Source: Polytrichum commune (taxonomy: Eukaryota; Streptophyta; Polytrichopsida; Polytrichales; Polytrichaceae). From it: a stretch of DNA of 64,000 bases. The notes under the pieces are model-generated. The model saw only the letters and a list, made by a program, of their open reading frames with translations. It ran no database searches and was not told where the DNA came from. The DNA lies in assembly GCA_950295325.1 (NCBI GenBank), contig OX485809.1, positions 9,300,001 to 9,364,000 of the forward strand, written 5' to 3'. Every line of letters starts with the position of its first letter. Positions within the stretch are counted from its first letter, which is position 1. Below, piece after piece: positions 25,245 to 37,500 of this stretch. The position numbers and the translations under genes are program-made.

Positions 25245-25735
25245 CTTCTATTTAAGTTGTTTTATAAAATTCTAAATTACAGTAAGAAGTTAAAGGTGTT
25301 TCCGTGAGACATCATATCATTTAATATAGTTGACTTTAGAACCTCGTCATGGTTTACTATGGGCATCAATTTCTACAAATTGTGTGTCCATGTATAGGTC
25401 TTAAAGCTATATTCTTATTACGAATAGTTTTAATTCATTCTAAAACTTTAAGATGAAGTTATAGGAGTTTCCGCGAGGCAACTATAATATCCTAGTTTCC
25501 TTCTTTTCCAATAACATCTTATGTTACTTATAAATAATTATGGTGGACTTTAAGCCACATTGGGATGCATTGTACTTTCTAAAGTATGTTATAAATGTAT
25601 AGTTTGTTCATTTCATAACAACTCAACATAAATTGGATTTCGAGGCATTTAGTATGATTAGCTAAATATGTTTTCACTTACAAAGATTTTAAAACCTTAA
25701 TCTAGTTATTTGTGATTTAAAAATACATACAAATC
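25245..25735 (+). repeat. Dispersed AT-rich repeat, copy 3
   Basis: This copy has the shared order of words, and the core block occurs twice inside it (near 25255-25320 and 25425-25490), ending GTGTTTCCGTGAGACA and GAGTTTCCGCGAGGCA. A TTTAAGCCACATTGGGA block follows. The internal duplication suggests the family itself is built of two related halves. Confidence 0.5.
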
Positions 25736-25739
25736 CACC

Positions 25740-27420
25740 TTTAGCTTGGAAACCCAAAGTGTAGAAACTATACATCATCCCATTGCACCCTCAAACCACT
25801 CAAAACATTTTTATTTATTTTATTGCTACATGTTATTCAAAAACATGATTGTATTGAAAGGTCAAAGGCAAATCGTCACCACAAAGCTCTACCTGACCAA
25901 TTCAATTGAAGAGATGTGAAGAATTCTTTATCATGTAAGTGGTTTGGTGGTTGAGAGTCTTATAGATTTTAATTCCAAGTGACTTACAAGGGTTACGTAT
26001 TTAATGTATTTCAAGGGCCCCTTGGAGCCCTGAGTCTTTTTGGTAAGTCCCCATTGCCATGTTACAACCACTCACTCTCACAACTTTAATATATAGTTGG
26101 TAGTTGATCCATGAAAGCTAACCATATCAAGTCAAAGGACACATTAGCTATGCACAAAGCCAATAGTTTGAGTGGACGAGGCCCATGTGATAGGTCCGCT
26201 TTATATCATGTCCACTTCAAGGTGACTCAATATGCACCTCTTTACTCGGTTATTCAATAAACGCAAGCATGAAATAAGATGGTGGATTCAATTTCCACAT
26301 GCTAATTAGATTTTTAACTTTAAAATTGCTTTCACAATAAAATTATCAAACATGTTCCATAATTTATTCTTTGAGAAGTAGTTACTCCATTAAGGATGTT
26401 TATTTCAAGAAGAGGGTAAAAACACATTGACTAGCTATATATGAGAAAACTCTATGCACTTATTCATGAAAAACATAATGTCAATAGCCAACATACGTAT
26501 TGCTAAATTCAATATATTGCAAAATGCAAATACATAATTGCTTATTTTGGGAAAAGGATAATGAATGAGTGCATGAATTCAAGCCTCACGAATTCATGTA
26601 TAAAATACTCTTGCAATGTGTGTAAATGGAAGTAATCTTCAAACACAAGTACGAGCATCCGGAATTGATAAAGTGGATGTGGTCAATTGGACAACAATGA
26701 TGTACTTTGCATGCAGAGAAATCGTCCTCAGCTTTGAGGAGCCAACACAATCTCTATCACCCTCGGGGGGATCACACCCCCATTACATTTTGTAACCACG
26801 TGCGATAATGGGGTATTTAATGGGGGGATATTTATGCACCTTTCAATATTTTTTCCCTCCCTATTTGTAGATATAAAGCTACTTTGATGTATTTTTTAGC
26901 ACCCTATATTTATTTGTAATTTTTTAGAGAGGTTAATTTTTGGCACCATATTTTTTTTATAAATCATACAAGTATCAAATAATGAACAAAATACTATAGC
27001 ATTGCAAAATCAACTATGTGAGCAACAAACGTTCCATATCATCCATCTTGTCATTCAATCGGTCTCAATTAGGTATACCAATGCTAAACCACTCGATGTG
27101 TCATTTGAGACACAACCAATAGCACTTGGATACTAGTTAAAAGGTTACCAATCAACATGGAGATAATAAAATGTACAAGCTAACATAGACAAGTTGTAAA
27201 CACGGATAGAAAAAAAACAATAAATACAATCAATTGTAACAAGATATGACATTTTGCATAATTATCTACTCCAAAAATAAAAGATTGCATTCAAATGAAA
27301 GAAAACTAAACACAAAAATTGAAAACATTTACATTCATTGTGTTTACAAATACAATCAACCTTGTACCAAATATTTACAATGTGAAGGGTTAGGATATAA
27401 CTATGCATTCTTGAATACAT
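25740..27420. other. AT-rich DNA without a recognisable gene
   Basis: No coding or repeat structure that I can support. Confidence 0.5.
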
Positions 27421-27429
27421 ATTAAGGTA

Positions 27430-28250
27430 TATGTCAATATGGGTTGTCCCTCTGTTGAATTCAACTGCTTATTCCCTGACCTCTACCTTCACGTGCGAGA
27501 GTTTCCCACCCACACAAGGCCGATTGTAGCCGTTCTCCCGGGACCTGCAGTTTGCTTTGGCAAATGCTCACTGAAATTTGGAGTCAGCCTCGTGGTTGCA
27601 CGATGGTTGACATAGTGCATTACTGGTCTCCGCCTAATTCCAGCTGCCTAAGCCGCCTGATTCTCCTTGTCTGCCTCCCATGTTTTGGCACACACTACAC
27701 TCTTCACTTCGGTGATGTTCTTCGAGTGCTCAGATCACACCAGTGGCATCAATCTCCCTTTTGTAGGATAATGCGGTGTGATGTCAGAGCTCTGCTCTGC
27801 CCCTTACCTTCACGTGCAATTTCATGCTTTGGTGGCAGTGCCTATTGAATTTTGAATCGGTTGGGTACAACAGTGATGCTTTTACTTCCGTTTGCTTTGG
27901 CAAGCTCTCAGTGCCCGGTTGAATCCCCGCTTCGATGCACCGAAATGACCAGCTTGAATCCCGCCGAGCCACATGCGCACACATGCGCACATTGTCGCAC
28001 CCCTTGCTAGCTCCCCTTAATAATCTTGCCAATTTCCGTTTCTAGCAAAGGTTACGAGAACTAACCCTTCGCATTCCGCCATGCTAATGGTTAGCTCCTC
28101 CTTACCCGGACCTTATAGTTCATAAGAGGGAACCAACCCTCCTACTTTGCTTTCGGGACTCACCCCTTAATCGGTTACCCATTTTTTTGATGTGGACTTC
28201 CACTCCTATGTTGATCATCGCGTTGCCAGAGCAACACTACAACAACCCGA
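27430..28250. other. GC-richer unidentified segment
   Basis: Base composition rises sharply here. The words TACCTTCACGTGC and CAGTTTGCTTTGGCAA-like sequence each occur twice (near 27483/27806 and 27548/27887), so it may be a diverged repeat. A CACATGCGCA word is tandemly duplicated at about 27970-27990. No frame has a recognised domain. Confidence 0.4.
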
Positions 28251-28696
28251 AGCATACTAGGCAACTATGGCCTCACAATGGGCCAAAGCCCATGGAGGCC
28301 GTGCCGTTCGGCCTCGGGTGGGTGAGGCCACACCACCTCACCCATATAAGCCTCTAGGACTCTACGCGGGGCCTCCACCCCACCGTCAACCAACCTCTTG
28401 TCTCTCCACCAAGAGTTGGGGCCAAGTAGACATTTTCCCTTAGCCGCTGGGCCTAGAGGCCCCCAGCAACTTCAGACCATCATAACTTCCTTGTATGATG
28501 TTTGATGCTAACAACAAACCGCTCCATCCTCATCTACGCTTCACGTAGATGCCGATGGACTCCTCACTTGCCCCATTCGCAAGTCTTGGGGAAGTTATGC
28601 CTGTTTGAACCTTGGCAGTCCCGGGAATCACTCCCAGGCACTGCTATACCAGGGCGCTGTCCAGGGACAACACCCCACTCAAATTGCCATAACTCC

Positions 28697-28858
28697 TAGC
28701 TCACACCTCCGATTGAGGTGTTCTTGAGCATTCTAGAATCACCACGCCATGAGCTACGCATAGCTCATGGCCTTACCCTTGTGCCTCCTAGTCTCCGTGG
28801 ATGGAAGGCGTTCCCAACGCCCGGGGCCCTCACCCACACTAGGATCACTTGGGCCTTA
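28697..28858 (+). repeat. Tandem unit of about 257 bp, 5' part, split by the Ty3 element
   Basis: This matches 40132-40290 closely, from CACACCTCCGATTGAGGTGT to ACTAGGATCACTTGGGCC. Together with 40036-40131 it makes one unit; 40132-40388 is the next. The intact junction in the second unit shows what the empty insertion site looked like. Confidence 0.75.
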
Positions 28859-29559
28859 TGTGAGCCCAAAAGGGTGCCCACATTTAGTCTTAGACCCTTG
28901 AAACGTTAGTTGATGCACTTTGAAGTAGCATGTTACTTCATAAAAATATAAAAAGAGTGAAATGTTAGTCTTAGAAGTACCATGTTGTAAGAGGCTAGGA
29001 TGTGAGTTGTTATTGTGTTTTTACCTTCGGAAGGATTTGAGTGAATGAGGATAGGTAAGGAGAACTTGGATTGAGTAGTTAGTGAGTAGGCTAGTACAAA
29101 TGGATGGAGACAACCAAAGTGACTCAAGAGGCAAGTGCATTCGAATTGGGATGAATGGAGGATCACATGGAGCGCACAAGTGGACCACCTCATCATGGCC
29201 ACTTAATGGGGAAGGCCCAAGGAAGAATGCAAGGTGGAGGATAAGCAAATTCTCAAAGCACCAATCAAATCACGAGTTAAGCATCGTGGTTTGAATTAAG
29301 TGGTGAGCGACGATTTGGGAAAGTAAGGGGAGAAAGTTATGGCGGCGGAAAGCGAAGGAGGCTAAGTTTGGGTTGAAGCATTCCAAGTTTGGTAAAGTGT
29401 GGTAGGTAGAAAGCCAAGGCTAGTTAAATGTTCGAATTAGGATCCTTGTTGATCATTTGAGGGAGGAAGACTTAGAAGATAGGATTGGCGCCTACTAAGT
29501 AGGAGGAAATCTCAAGGGCTTATCGTGAGCCTTGAGGGTGCTCACCCCCTCAAGCTTAC

Positions 29560-29566
29560 TATATAA
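29560..29566 (+). promoter_or_regulatory. Probable LTR TATA box
   Basis: TATATAA lies just before a C/T-rich segment in the middle of the LTR, where the U3/R border is expected. The 3' LTR has the same word at 38537-38543. A short hairpin (CTCAAGGGCTT paired with the later GCCTTGAGG) stands just upstream. Function is inferred. Confidence 0.6.
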
Positions 29567-30084
29567 TCCCTCATTCTTCCCTCACTCATCCTCTCTTTCC
29601 TTTGTGCTCCAAGGCACCCCACGAGTTATAAGTGTGGGTGTGGGAAGCCATATTGGAGCACATGTGTGTGCTTAGTTTTTAGTTTGAGAGCCAAGGCTTG
29701 TTAGCCTTGAAGAGGGCTTGACCTCTTGGTAGAATTAGTGTTGACGTGAAGGATTTTAAAGTTAATTCATGATTCCAATTTGTGGTACTTAAAGTTCATG
29801 TTTTGAATACACGTGGTTGCAAGTTCCATGTTTAAGAGTTGAGCACTTGATGTTGTGATGAGTGCAAAAATATACTTGTGTGGATTAGTTAGTCTTAGTG
29901 AAGTTAGGAAATTCTCTCTCCCCCTCTCCTCTCTAGGATTTTAGGATTTTAGGATTAGAGAAGAATTGTGTGATTAGAAAGGGGTTGTTAGTAGAATTAG
30001 GGAAATTAGGTAGGAAGATTAGTTAAGGGCTTGAATAATTAGTGAGGTAGTTGGGGATTACAACTACAAAGTTGTGGGTTCATG

Positions 30085-30265
30085 AAGGAGCCGGGTTTAT
30101 GAAGGAGCTGGGTTTGTTTAGTTAGAAAGTAAAGAGTTGGGTTTATGAAGGAGCTGGGTTTGTTTAGTTAGAAGCTAAGGAGCTGGGTTCATGAAGGAGC
30201 TGGGTTTATGAAGGAGCTAGGTTTATGTAATTAGAAAGTAAAGAGATGGGTTCATGAAGGAGCTT
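30085..30265 (+). repeat. LTR minisatellite, 5' LTR copy
   Basis: The 17-bp word GGAGCTGGGTTTATGAA repeats, alternating with GTTTAGTTAGAAGCTAA-like spacers. Copy number and order differ from the 3' LTR array at 39085-39335. Confidence 0.8.
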
Positions 30266-30629
30266 AGTAGATAGCCTACCTAATTAGCTCATAGACAAGT
30301 AGTTAGTTACATTATGCTAGTTAGTGTTATGTGTGGCTTTCACAAGTAAATGTATTTGAGATTGACTATAGAGAATAGTGTTTTTTTTAACACTTGCATC
30401 CTCTCTTTAAAAATAAACCACGTGCACAACTTAATGGAGAATGTGGAGCACTATCGCGATGGCAAGACAAAGGAAGCAAAGACCAAAGTTAAATCCAAGA
30501 CCACTTGAAGGGTGAACCTTGCACTATGGACTCATCCAAGTCCAAATCCAATACCGCGGAGGAATGTGAGCCCAAACCCACTACTCGGACTACGGACGCT
30601 TAAGGGTGGGGGGTTTGGCCTCACATAAT

Positions 30630-30646
30630 TGGTGCGTCCGCCGGGA
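30630..30646 (+). other. Candidate primer-binding site
   Basis: TGGTGCGTCCGCCGGGA begins four bases after the 5' LTR. TGG is the complement of a tRNA CCA end. The outer part (TGGTGC, GCCGGGA) resembles the 3' end of a glycine tRNA with a few mismatches. Position is convincing; the identity of the tRNA is not. Confidence 0.6.
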
Positions 30647-31534
30647 GCGAAGCGGAAGGTAGTTACAAGACTTGGAGGCGACTAGGAGACTTGGAGGCAA
30701 CTAGGAAAAATTGGAGACACAAACTTGAGAGAAGGGAAGGAGCACCCGAAACTCGGTAAGTATTCTCTCTTTGGGTTACATTTGAATTCATTGTATTTCA
30801 ACTATTCCTTGGAATGAATTGCATTGTCAATTACGCAAATTCATTTTTGAGGAAGGAGCGCGGCGAAGGTACGTCCTCAACCTTTTTGGGGATTTGCTAA
30901 GAACTTAAAAGGAACCTATAACCGAGTAGCTCATTAAAACATTAGAGGGTAAATTCACCTTAGGACATTGAACTTTGACACTCACCTCGGGGTGAGTCTC
31001 AAAGTTTTGGGAGTTGTCATTTCATGCTCTAGATTAAATTAATATTTCACAAAGTTTATGGTGTTGTTACATTGAGTCACGATTGAGGGGAGTGCTAACT
31101 CACAGGGGGATGCGATTGCTCAAGGTATGTTTATTTCTTCAAAGTGAACTCATTAACTAATTAAGGAATGCCTTTTGTACTCGTGATTGTTGTTATCCGT
31201 TGTAGAGGGTAATTCCCAAATTGTGGATGGTGTGAGAAGTTGAAGGGTGAAGCCTCGACTTTTAACATAATCTACTCGGAAGGTCACCCCCTCACAATCG
31301 GTATTGTGGTGAGTGTTAATTTGCGGGAAGGTGCGGAGGTGATGCTCCGACTTAACCAAAAAATTAACATGAACATGCCTATCCCCTATTGGGATTCTTT
31401 CACCTAAGTGGGCTTGCAGGTTCTTTTCCTCACCTCCTAAAAAAATTATAACCACACCAAGACAAGTGAAAATATTAAGAGGGGAATTGCTAGGATTATG
31501 TGTGGTCAAGTGAGGGTCGATCGATTCTTATGGA
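30647..31534 (+). other. Untranslated leader of the Ty3/gypsy element
   Basis: It is purine-rich just after the primer site (30650-30765), then AT-rich. The start codon at 31535 opens the long frame. The minus-strand frame at 31153-31509 has no recognised domain. Confidence 0.7.
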
Positions 31535-34500
31535 ATGCAAGGTAGGACTCGCTCACAAAAACCAAGTTTGATAGTAGGACTAGAGAAATCTACTCGAAAG
31601 AGGCGGTCCTCTAAAATCAGTGATAGATTAGAACAAGATAATGTTAGAATAGAGAGTTGTTTGAACGTCGAACCTAGGACTAGGTCAATTCTAGACACCT
31701 TAGAACTTGGAGCTCAACTTGAAGAGGAGATCACTCCCTCCAAATTGAGTGGTGAAACTTCTTCGGAAAATTACACACTTAGAGAAGAATTCCCGGTAGA
31801 AGTTGATAGGGGATTGTTGAATAGTTCACCGGTCACCATGGCCGAGGAACGGGGGATGGATCCACCACCCATACCCCCAATTCCGCCCATACCTCCTATA
31901 CCTCCAATAGACCCATTGGTTAGGCCAAGAGGCCTACCAATTGTGGTTCCACAAAATTTAGCGGCGATGGATATGCCATCTCATCTCCCTAAATTTTATG
32001 GGACCAAGGATGAGGACCCCTCTCGGCACATGGAACGGTATATCGAACGGTTGGCTAGCTTCCTCATAACCGACCCGGGTTATTGGTTAGTGTGGTTTCC
32101 TACCACTCTAGAGGGGGAAGCCTATGAATGGTATCGGGATCATGCCGAGGGACATTTTAGGGGATGGGAACAATTACAAAGGGAGTTTCTTAACGAATTT
32201 AGGCCGGAAGTGGGTCAAAGTACCGCATTAAGGGCATTGTCGTCATTGAAGCAAGGAAGGGAGGAAGAAATTTCGGCTTACATTAGGAGGTTTGATTTAG
32301 TGTGCACTAGATTTGTGGGTACCATGCTCAACGACGACATGCTAAAGCAATTTTTCATTCAAGGGTTTTTTAAGTCCGGAACTATTAGGGGTGTTCTAGA
32401 AAGGAATCCCTTGACCTTGGCGGATGCCAAGCGTGCGGCTAGAGATATTGAAAACTTGGATAAAGATCACGAAAGGCTATGGAGAAGGGAGGATGAATTG
32501 ATCCCACAATTCATCCCCATACGCCCTAGGGTGGTAGCGGTAGAACCCGCTAAGTATGAGAACCAAATTCCATATGCCATTGTGTACACCGGTCCCCGAC
32601 CTTTAGCGGTTAGGGAACCGGCACCTCTTTTGGCACTACCGGCCCCTAGAACGGATCCACACTTGGAGGAGGTTGAGAGAAGACTAGGTGCTAGCCAACT
32701 AGGATTCCAAGAGGCTATGATAAAACAAATGCAAAGCCTCACGGATCAAATGTCATTAATGATCCGGAGTCAACAACCGGGGCCTCCACCCCCGGTTGAG
32801 TCGGGTAGGCATTCTTCCGGATTATGGTGTGTCCAATGTGGCCAACCGGGCCACACGCGTCAATTTTGTAGAAGTGGACAAAACCGTGACCAAAGAGGAA
32901 ACGGTAACCCACCTCAACAAAATCAACGAGGTCAAGCGCCACCTCACTATGGAAATGGAAGCAATAGAGGACCACAACCTAGAGGGCAAGGTGGCAAAAA
33001 TTTAGAGAAGAAGGAATTTCATCCCTTTTGTGGAAGGTGGCACGCTCAAGGACAATGTTGGTCCGAAGGTCAAGAGTTTAATTGTAGCAATTGTGGAGGA
33101 AGTCATCCTTCGGATACGTGTCGCCAACCGGACAAAATAATTAATGTCCCTTACCCGGTGGCTAATCCACAACAACAAGCAAGGGATAATATGCGAGGTG
33201 CTAGGCCACAAGGAGTACCGGCCAATGAACTTAGGCCACCTAACTTATACTATGACCATAGTAATGCTAGGCAAACTTTTCATCCACCGGTGGGCTTGCA
33301 AACTACAACCGGTTACATTCCAATACAAAATAGACAAGGAGTTCCACCTAATGTTAGTAACGGGAGACAAGCGCCTCCAACGGATCCGGGACCATCTAAC
33401 TCCCAAGATGTTAGGTTCATGGATGGAGTGTTGGAGGCCACATGTGATGACATGCTTCCTCTCCCAACGAAAATTGGAGAGGAGCAAAGTCAATGGCCTC
33501 CTCACACCAATGCTATTACATATGAGTTAGTGAAGGGTAAGGGTGTGGTTGAAGAAGCACCTGCACTAGCGGTAACTACTAGGGCTAGGAGAGGGGATGC
33601 CCCGTTGGAGGTAGGAATAGGAGAGCAAGGAAATTACTCTTCGGATGAAGAGATTAATCTCTCCGAGTTGGATAGGGTAGCTAGAAGAGCTACTAAGGAT
33701 GTGGAGAGGGAAAATATAATTTTACAAGATAGGGAGAGGACTAATGCGGTACATGACTTGGATAATAGCGATGTGGGTGAATGGGAAGGACCGGGGGTTC
33801 CCGTAGACGAATTCGACGTAGTGGGTAATTCTAAGGTGGAAAGATCTACCGGGTACGACTTGTGGGCGGACCTTAGTACACTCAAGGCGGATATTACTTT
33901 CGGCCAACTATTGGAAATTTCACCCACGGCAAGGAAAACATTAAAGGAGGGAATGCCGGTACACAAGAGGATGAGGAAGGTGAAAGCTAAAATAGCCGCT
34001 AGGATCCAATCACAAGGTGGAAGAGACGTGAAAGCTATAGAAATAGAAGTTGTTATAGTAGATAAGGTGGTTCCTAATGTGCTAGTCGACGGAGGGAGTA
34101 GTCTAAATATACTACCGGAGGATACTATGAAAAAATTGGGACTTGGACTCACGGGGCCTTCACCTTTGGTCATAAATATGGCAAATCAAAGTTCGACTAC
34201 GCCTTTGGGGATGATCAAGGATTGTAGAATGACTACGGGAGGTGAGGAGTACTTGGTCACCTTCCATGTCATTAAAATGCACTCCAACAAGGACACCTTC
34301 CCCATTTTGCTAGGTAGGCCTTGGTTGCGGATGGCGAATGCTATGGTCAATTGGGGTGGACCTAAACCATCCATCACTTATGGTCCGGAGGGTAATAGGG
34401 TCATAGTGTCCATTGGTTCATTAGAAGGATGGATGAAGAAGGAGATGTATTTGCCATTGGAGAAGGAAATTGATGACTTAAACGAGAATGAGATTGGCAA

Positions 34501-37500
34501 GGCATTGGTGGGAGTCGTCCATCCCGAAGGTCAAAGGGTTGTTATAGATTCGGGCTCGGGAAGTCTAGGTCCTAATTTTTACAATTATGGGGATAATGGG
34601 GATTATGCCCAATGGCTAAGGGAGTACCCCGAGTCCGAGGTTGATGTAATGGTTACATTTCACCAAGTAGGCTTAGGGAGTGAATTTCCTAGTGTTAGTT
34701 TAGGAGAGGGCTCATTGTTGGAGCCATGTGAGGTGCTCACCGAGGAAGAGTGGGTTAGCGGTGGGTTAACACCTTGGGTAGATGACGTGGAAGAGGGTGA
34801 GGTTAGTTTAATTCATGTAGATGGGACTCAAGAGGAGGATGTGATTATTGAGTCATCGAAATTGGAGGAGCCTTTACATTTCAAGACCACGTCTACGGGG
34901 ATAGTTGTAGGTCAAGATGTGAAAGATTACCCCAATGTGCCTTCCGATTGGTATCGGAACAAAGAGGAACAAGCACATGTGTCGGAAGCGGATTGGCGGT
35001 ACGTGGATGTGAAATTAAAGGATGGAAAAACCCGACAAATGAAGATGGGCTCCAAATTGGGGGAGAAAGAGGTTAGGGAGTATAGCAATTTGGTGGATGA
35101 GTTTAGTGATACTTTTGCATGGTCCTACGATGAGCTTAAGGGAATTCCTAGGGAAATGGTAGAGCACCGGATTCCTTTAATTCCGGGGGCGAGGCCAATT
35201 AGACAAAAGGAGAGGAGGATGAATCCTCAATTGCAATTGTTGGTGAAAGCGGAATTGGAAAGGTTATTGAAGGCCGGGTTTATCAAGCCGGTGGAAATCA
35301 CGGATTGGGTTTCTCCTATGGTCTTAGTAAAGAAAAAAAATGGGAAATTAAGGGTTTGTGTCGACTATAGGAAATTGAATTCGTGCACACAAAAGGATCA
35401 CTTCCCCTTACCTTTTATCACCTTGTTGCTTGAGGAGGTTGGAGGTCATTCGCGATATACCTTTATGGATGGGTATGCGGGTTATAATCAAATTTCCATA
35501 GCCCTCCAAGATATCCATAAAACGGCTTTTACTACACCTTGGGGTACTTTTGTGTGGGTAGTGATGCCATTTGGGTTATGTAATGCCCCGGCTACTTTCC
35601 AACGATTAGTAATGTATATCTTCACCGACTTGTTGTTCAAATGCATGACCGTCTTTGTGGACGATTTTAGCACACAAAGTAATGTGGATGATCACCTACA
35701 TTGTGTTAGGGAGGCATTGGTTAGGTGTAGGAAGATGAGGTTAGCATTGAACCCGGATAAGACATTTTTGGGAGTGAATAAGGGAGTGTTGTTGGGTTAT
35801 GTTGTTAGTGAGAAAGGTAGAGAACCCGATCCGGATAAGATTGCGGCCATAAGCGACTTGGCAACTCCAACCAATTCCAAGGGGATCTCTAAGTTGTTAG
35901 GACATGTGGGATGGTACCGGGAACTTATTCCTAATTTTTCAAAGATAGCGGTGCCCATTACCCATTTGCTCAAAAAGGATGTCAAATTCGAGTGGACGGA
36001 TGCTTGTCAAAAAGCCTTTGAGGAATTGCGGGATAGGTTGAGCACCTATCCGGTGTTGATACCACCCAATTGGGGTAAACCTTTTCACGTCTATTGTGAT
36101 GCTAGTAATGTGGCAATAGGGAGTGCGCTTTGTCAAGCAACGGGAGAAAAAGAGAAGGATCAACCTATAGCTTATGCGAGTAAGCAATTGACCCCCGCCG
36201 AAAGAAACTACTCTACAACGGAGAGGGAGTGCCTAGCCATGGTGTTTTCCGTTAAAAAGTTTAGGCATTACCTCATGTGCAACCCGGTTGTATTTTTTGT
36301 TGACCACATGGCTATCAAATATCTAATTAACAAGGCGGAGTTAAGTAGTAGGTTAGCTAGGTGGGTTTTGTTATTAGAAGAATTCGACTACACGGTGGAA
36401 TATAAACCGGGTCGTATGCATTTACAAGCGGACCACTTGTCTAGGTTGTCGGAGGAGATAGGAAAAAATCCGGTAAATGATATGTTAGTAGATGATAGCC
36501 TCTTTGTGGTCACTTCTACACCGGAGTGGTATGCGGGCATAGTGGAATTTCTAACAACCCACAAGTTGCCCAAAGAGTGGACAAAAGAAGAGAGAAGGAA
36601 GGTGAGGGTAAATAGTAGGCAATTTGTTGTAGTGGGCCATAGGTTGTTTAGAAGGGGGTCCGATGGTATTTTACGACGATGCGTGTCAAAAACGGAGGTT
36701 GAAGCGATTTTAATCGCTTGCCACGATAGCGCTTGCGGCGGTCACTTCGCGGGTCAACTCACCGGGCAAAAAATACTTAGAGCGGGCTACTTTTGGCCTA
36801 CACTATTTAAGGACGCCCATGACTATGTAAGGAAATGCGACGCTTGCCAACGGTATGCCCGAGACGACCTTAGAATGGAGATGCCTTTACATGTATCATT
36901 ACCCTTAATTCCTTTCGAAAAATGGGGCATCGACTATGTGGGTGAGGTCCATCCCCAATCTTCAAAAGAAATGAAATATATTGTGGTGGCAACCGAGTAC
37001 CTCACCAAGTGGGCGGAAGCCAAAGCGGTGAAGACCGACACGGCGGAACACGCGGCAACATTTATGTACGAAAACATAATTTCGCGGTTCGGGGTGCCGA
37101 AGATCCTAGTAAGCGATAGGGGTACTCACTTTTTGAATGACTTGATTCGAGAGATGACAGAGAAATTTAAAATTGATCACCGGAAGACTACTCCCTACCA
37201 CCCACAAACCAATGGACAAACGGAAAGGGTTAACGGAATTTTGGTGAGTATACTACGCAAGACGGTTATAGACTCGAAGCGGGATTGGGATACGAAACTA
37301 ACGGCGGCACTTTGGGCATACCGTACAACCTATAAGGTAACTACGCGTGCTACACCATTTTTCTTAGTCTATGGTCTTGAAGCGACACTACCAATCGAAT
37401 ATGAAGTCGAGTCACTTAGGGTGGCCGTGAGTACGAGACTTACCGAAAGTCAATCCTTACGAAATCGACTAACCGATTTGGAAGCACTTGACGAAGGGAG

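Larger units (their letters stand above)
28859..30625 (+). repeat. 5' LTR of the Ty3/gypsy element (1767 bp)
   Basis: It starts TGTGAGCCCAAAAGG and ends GGCCTCACA. The first 1056 bp appear identical to the 3' LTR. From about 29915 to 30178 it does not match the other LTR, then similarity returns through a 17-bp minisatellite to the end. A TATATAA word at 29560 followed by a pyrimidine-rich run is the likely promoter. Confidence 0.92.

Noticed and set aside
28933-29294. Short frames inside the LTR that recur at 37910-38271
   Set aside because: They recur only because both LTRs are the same sequence; no domain and no sign of coding selection.
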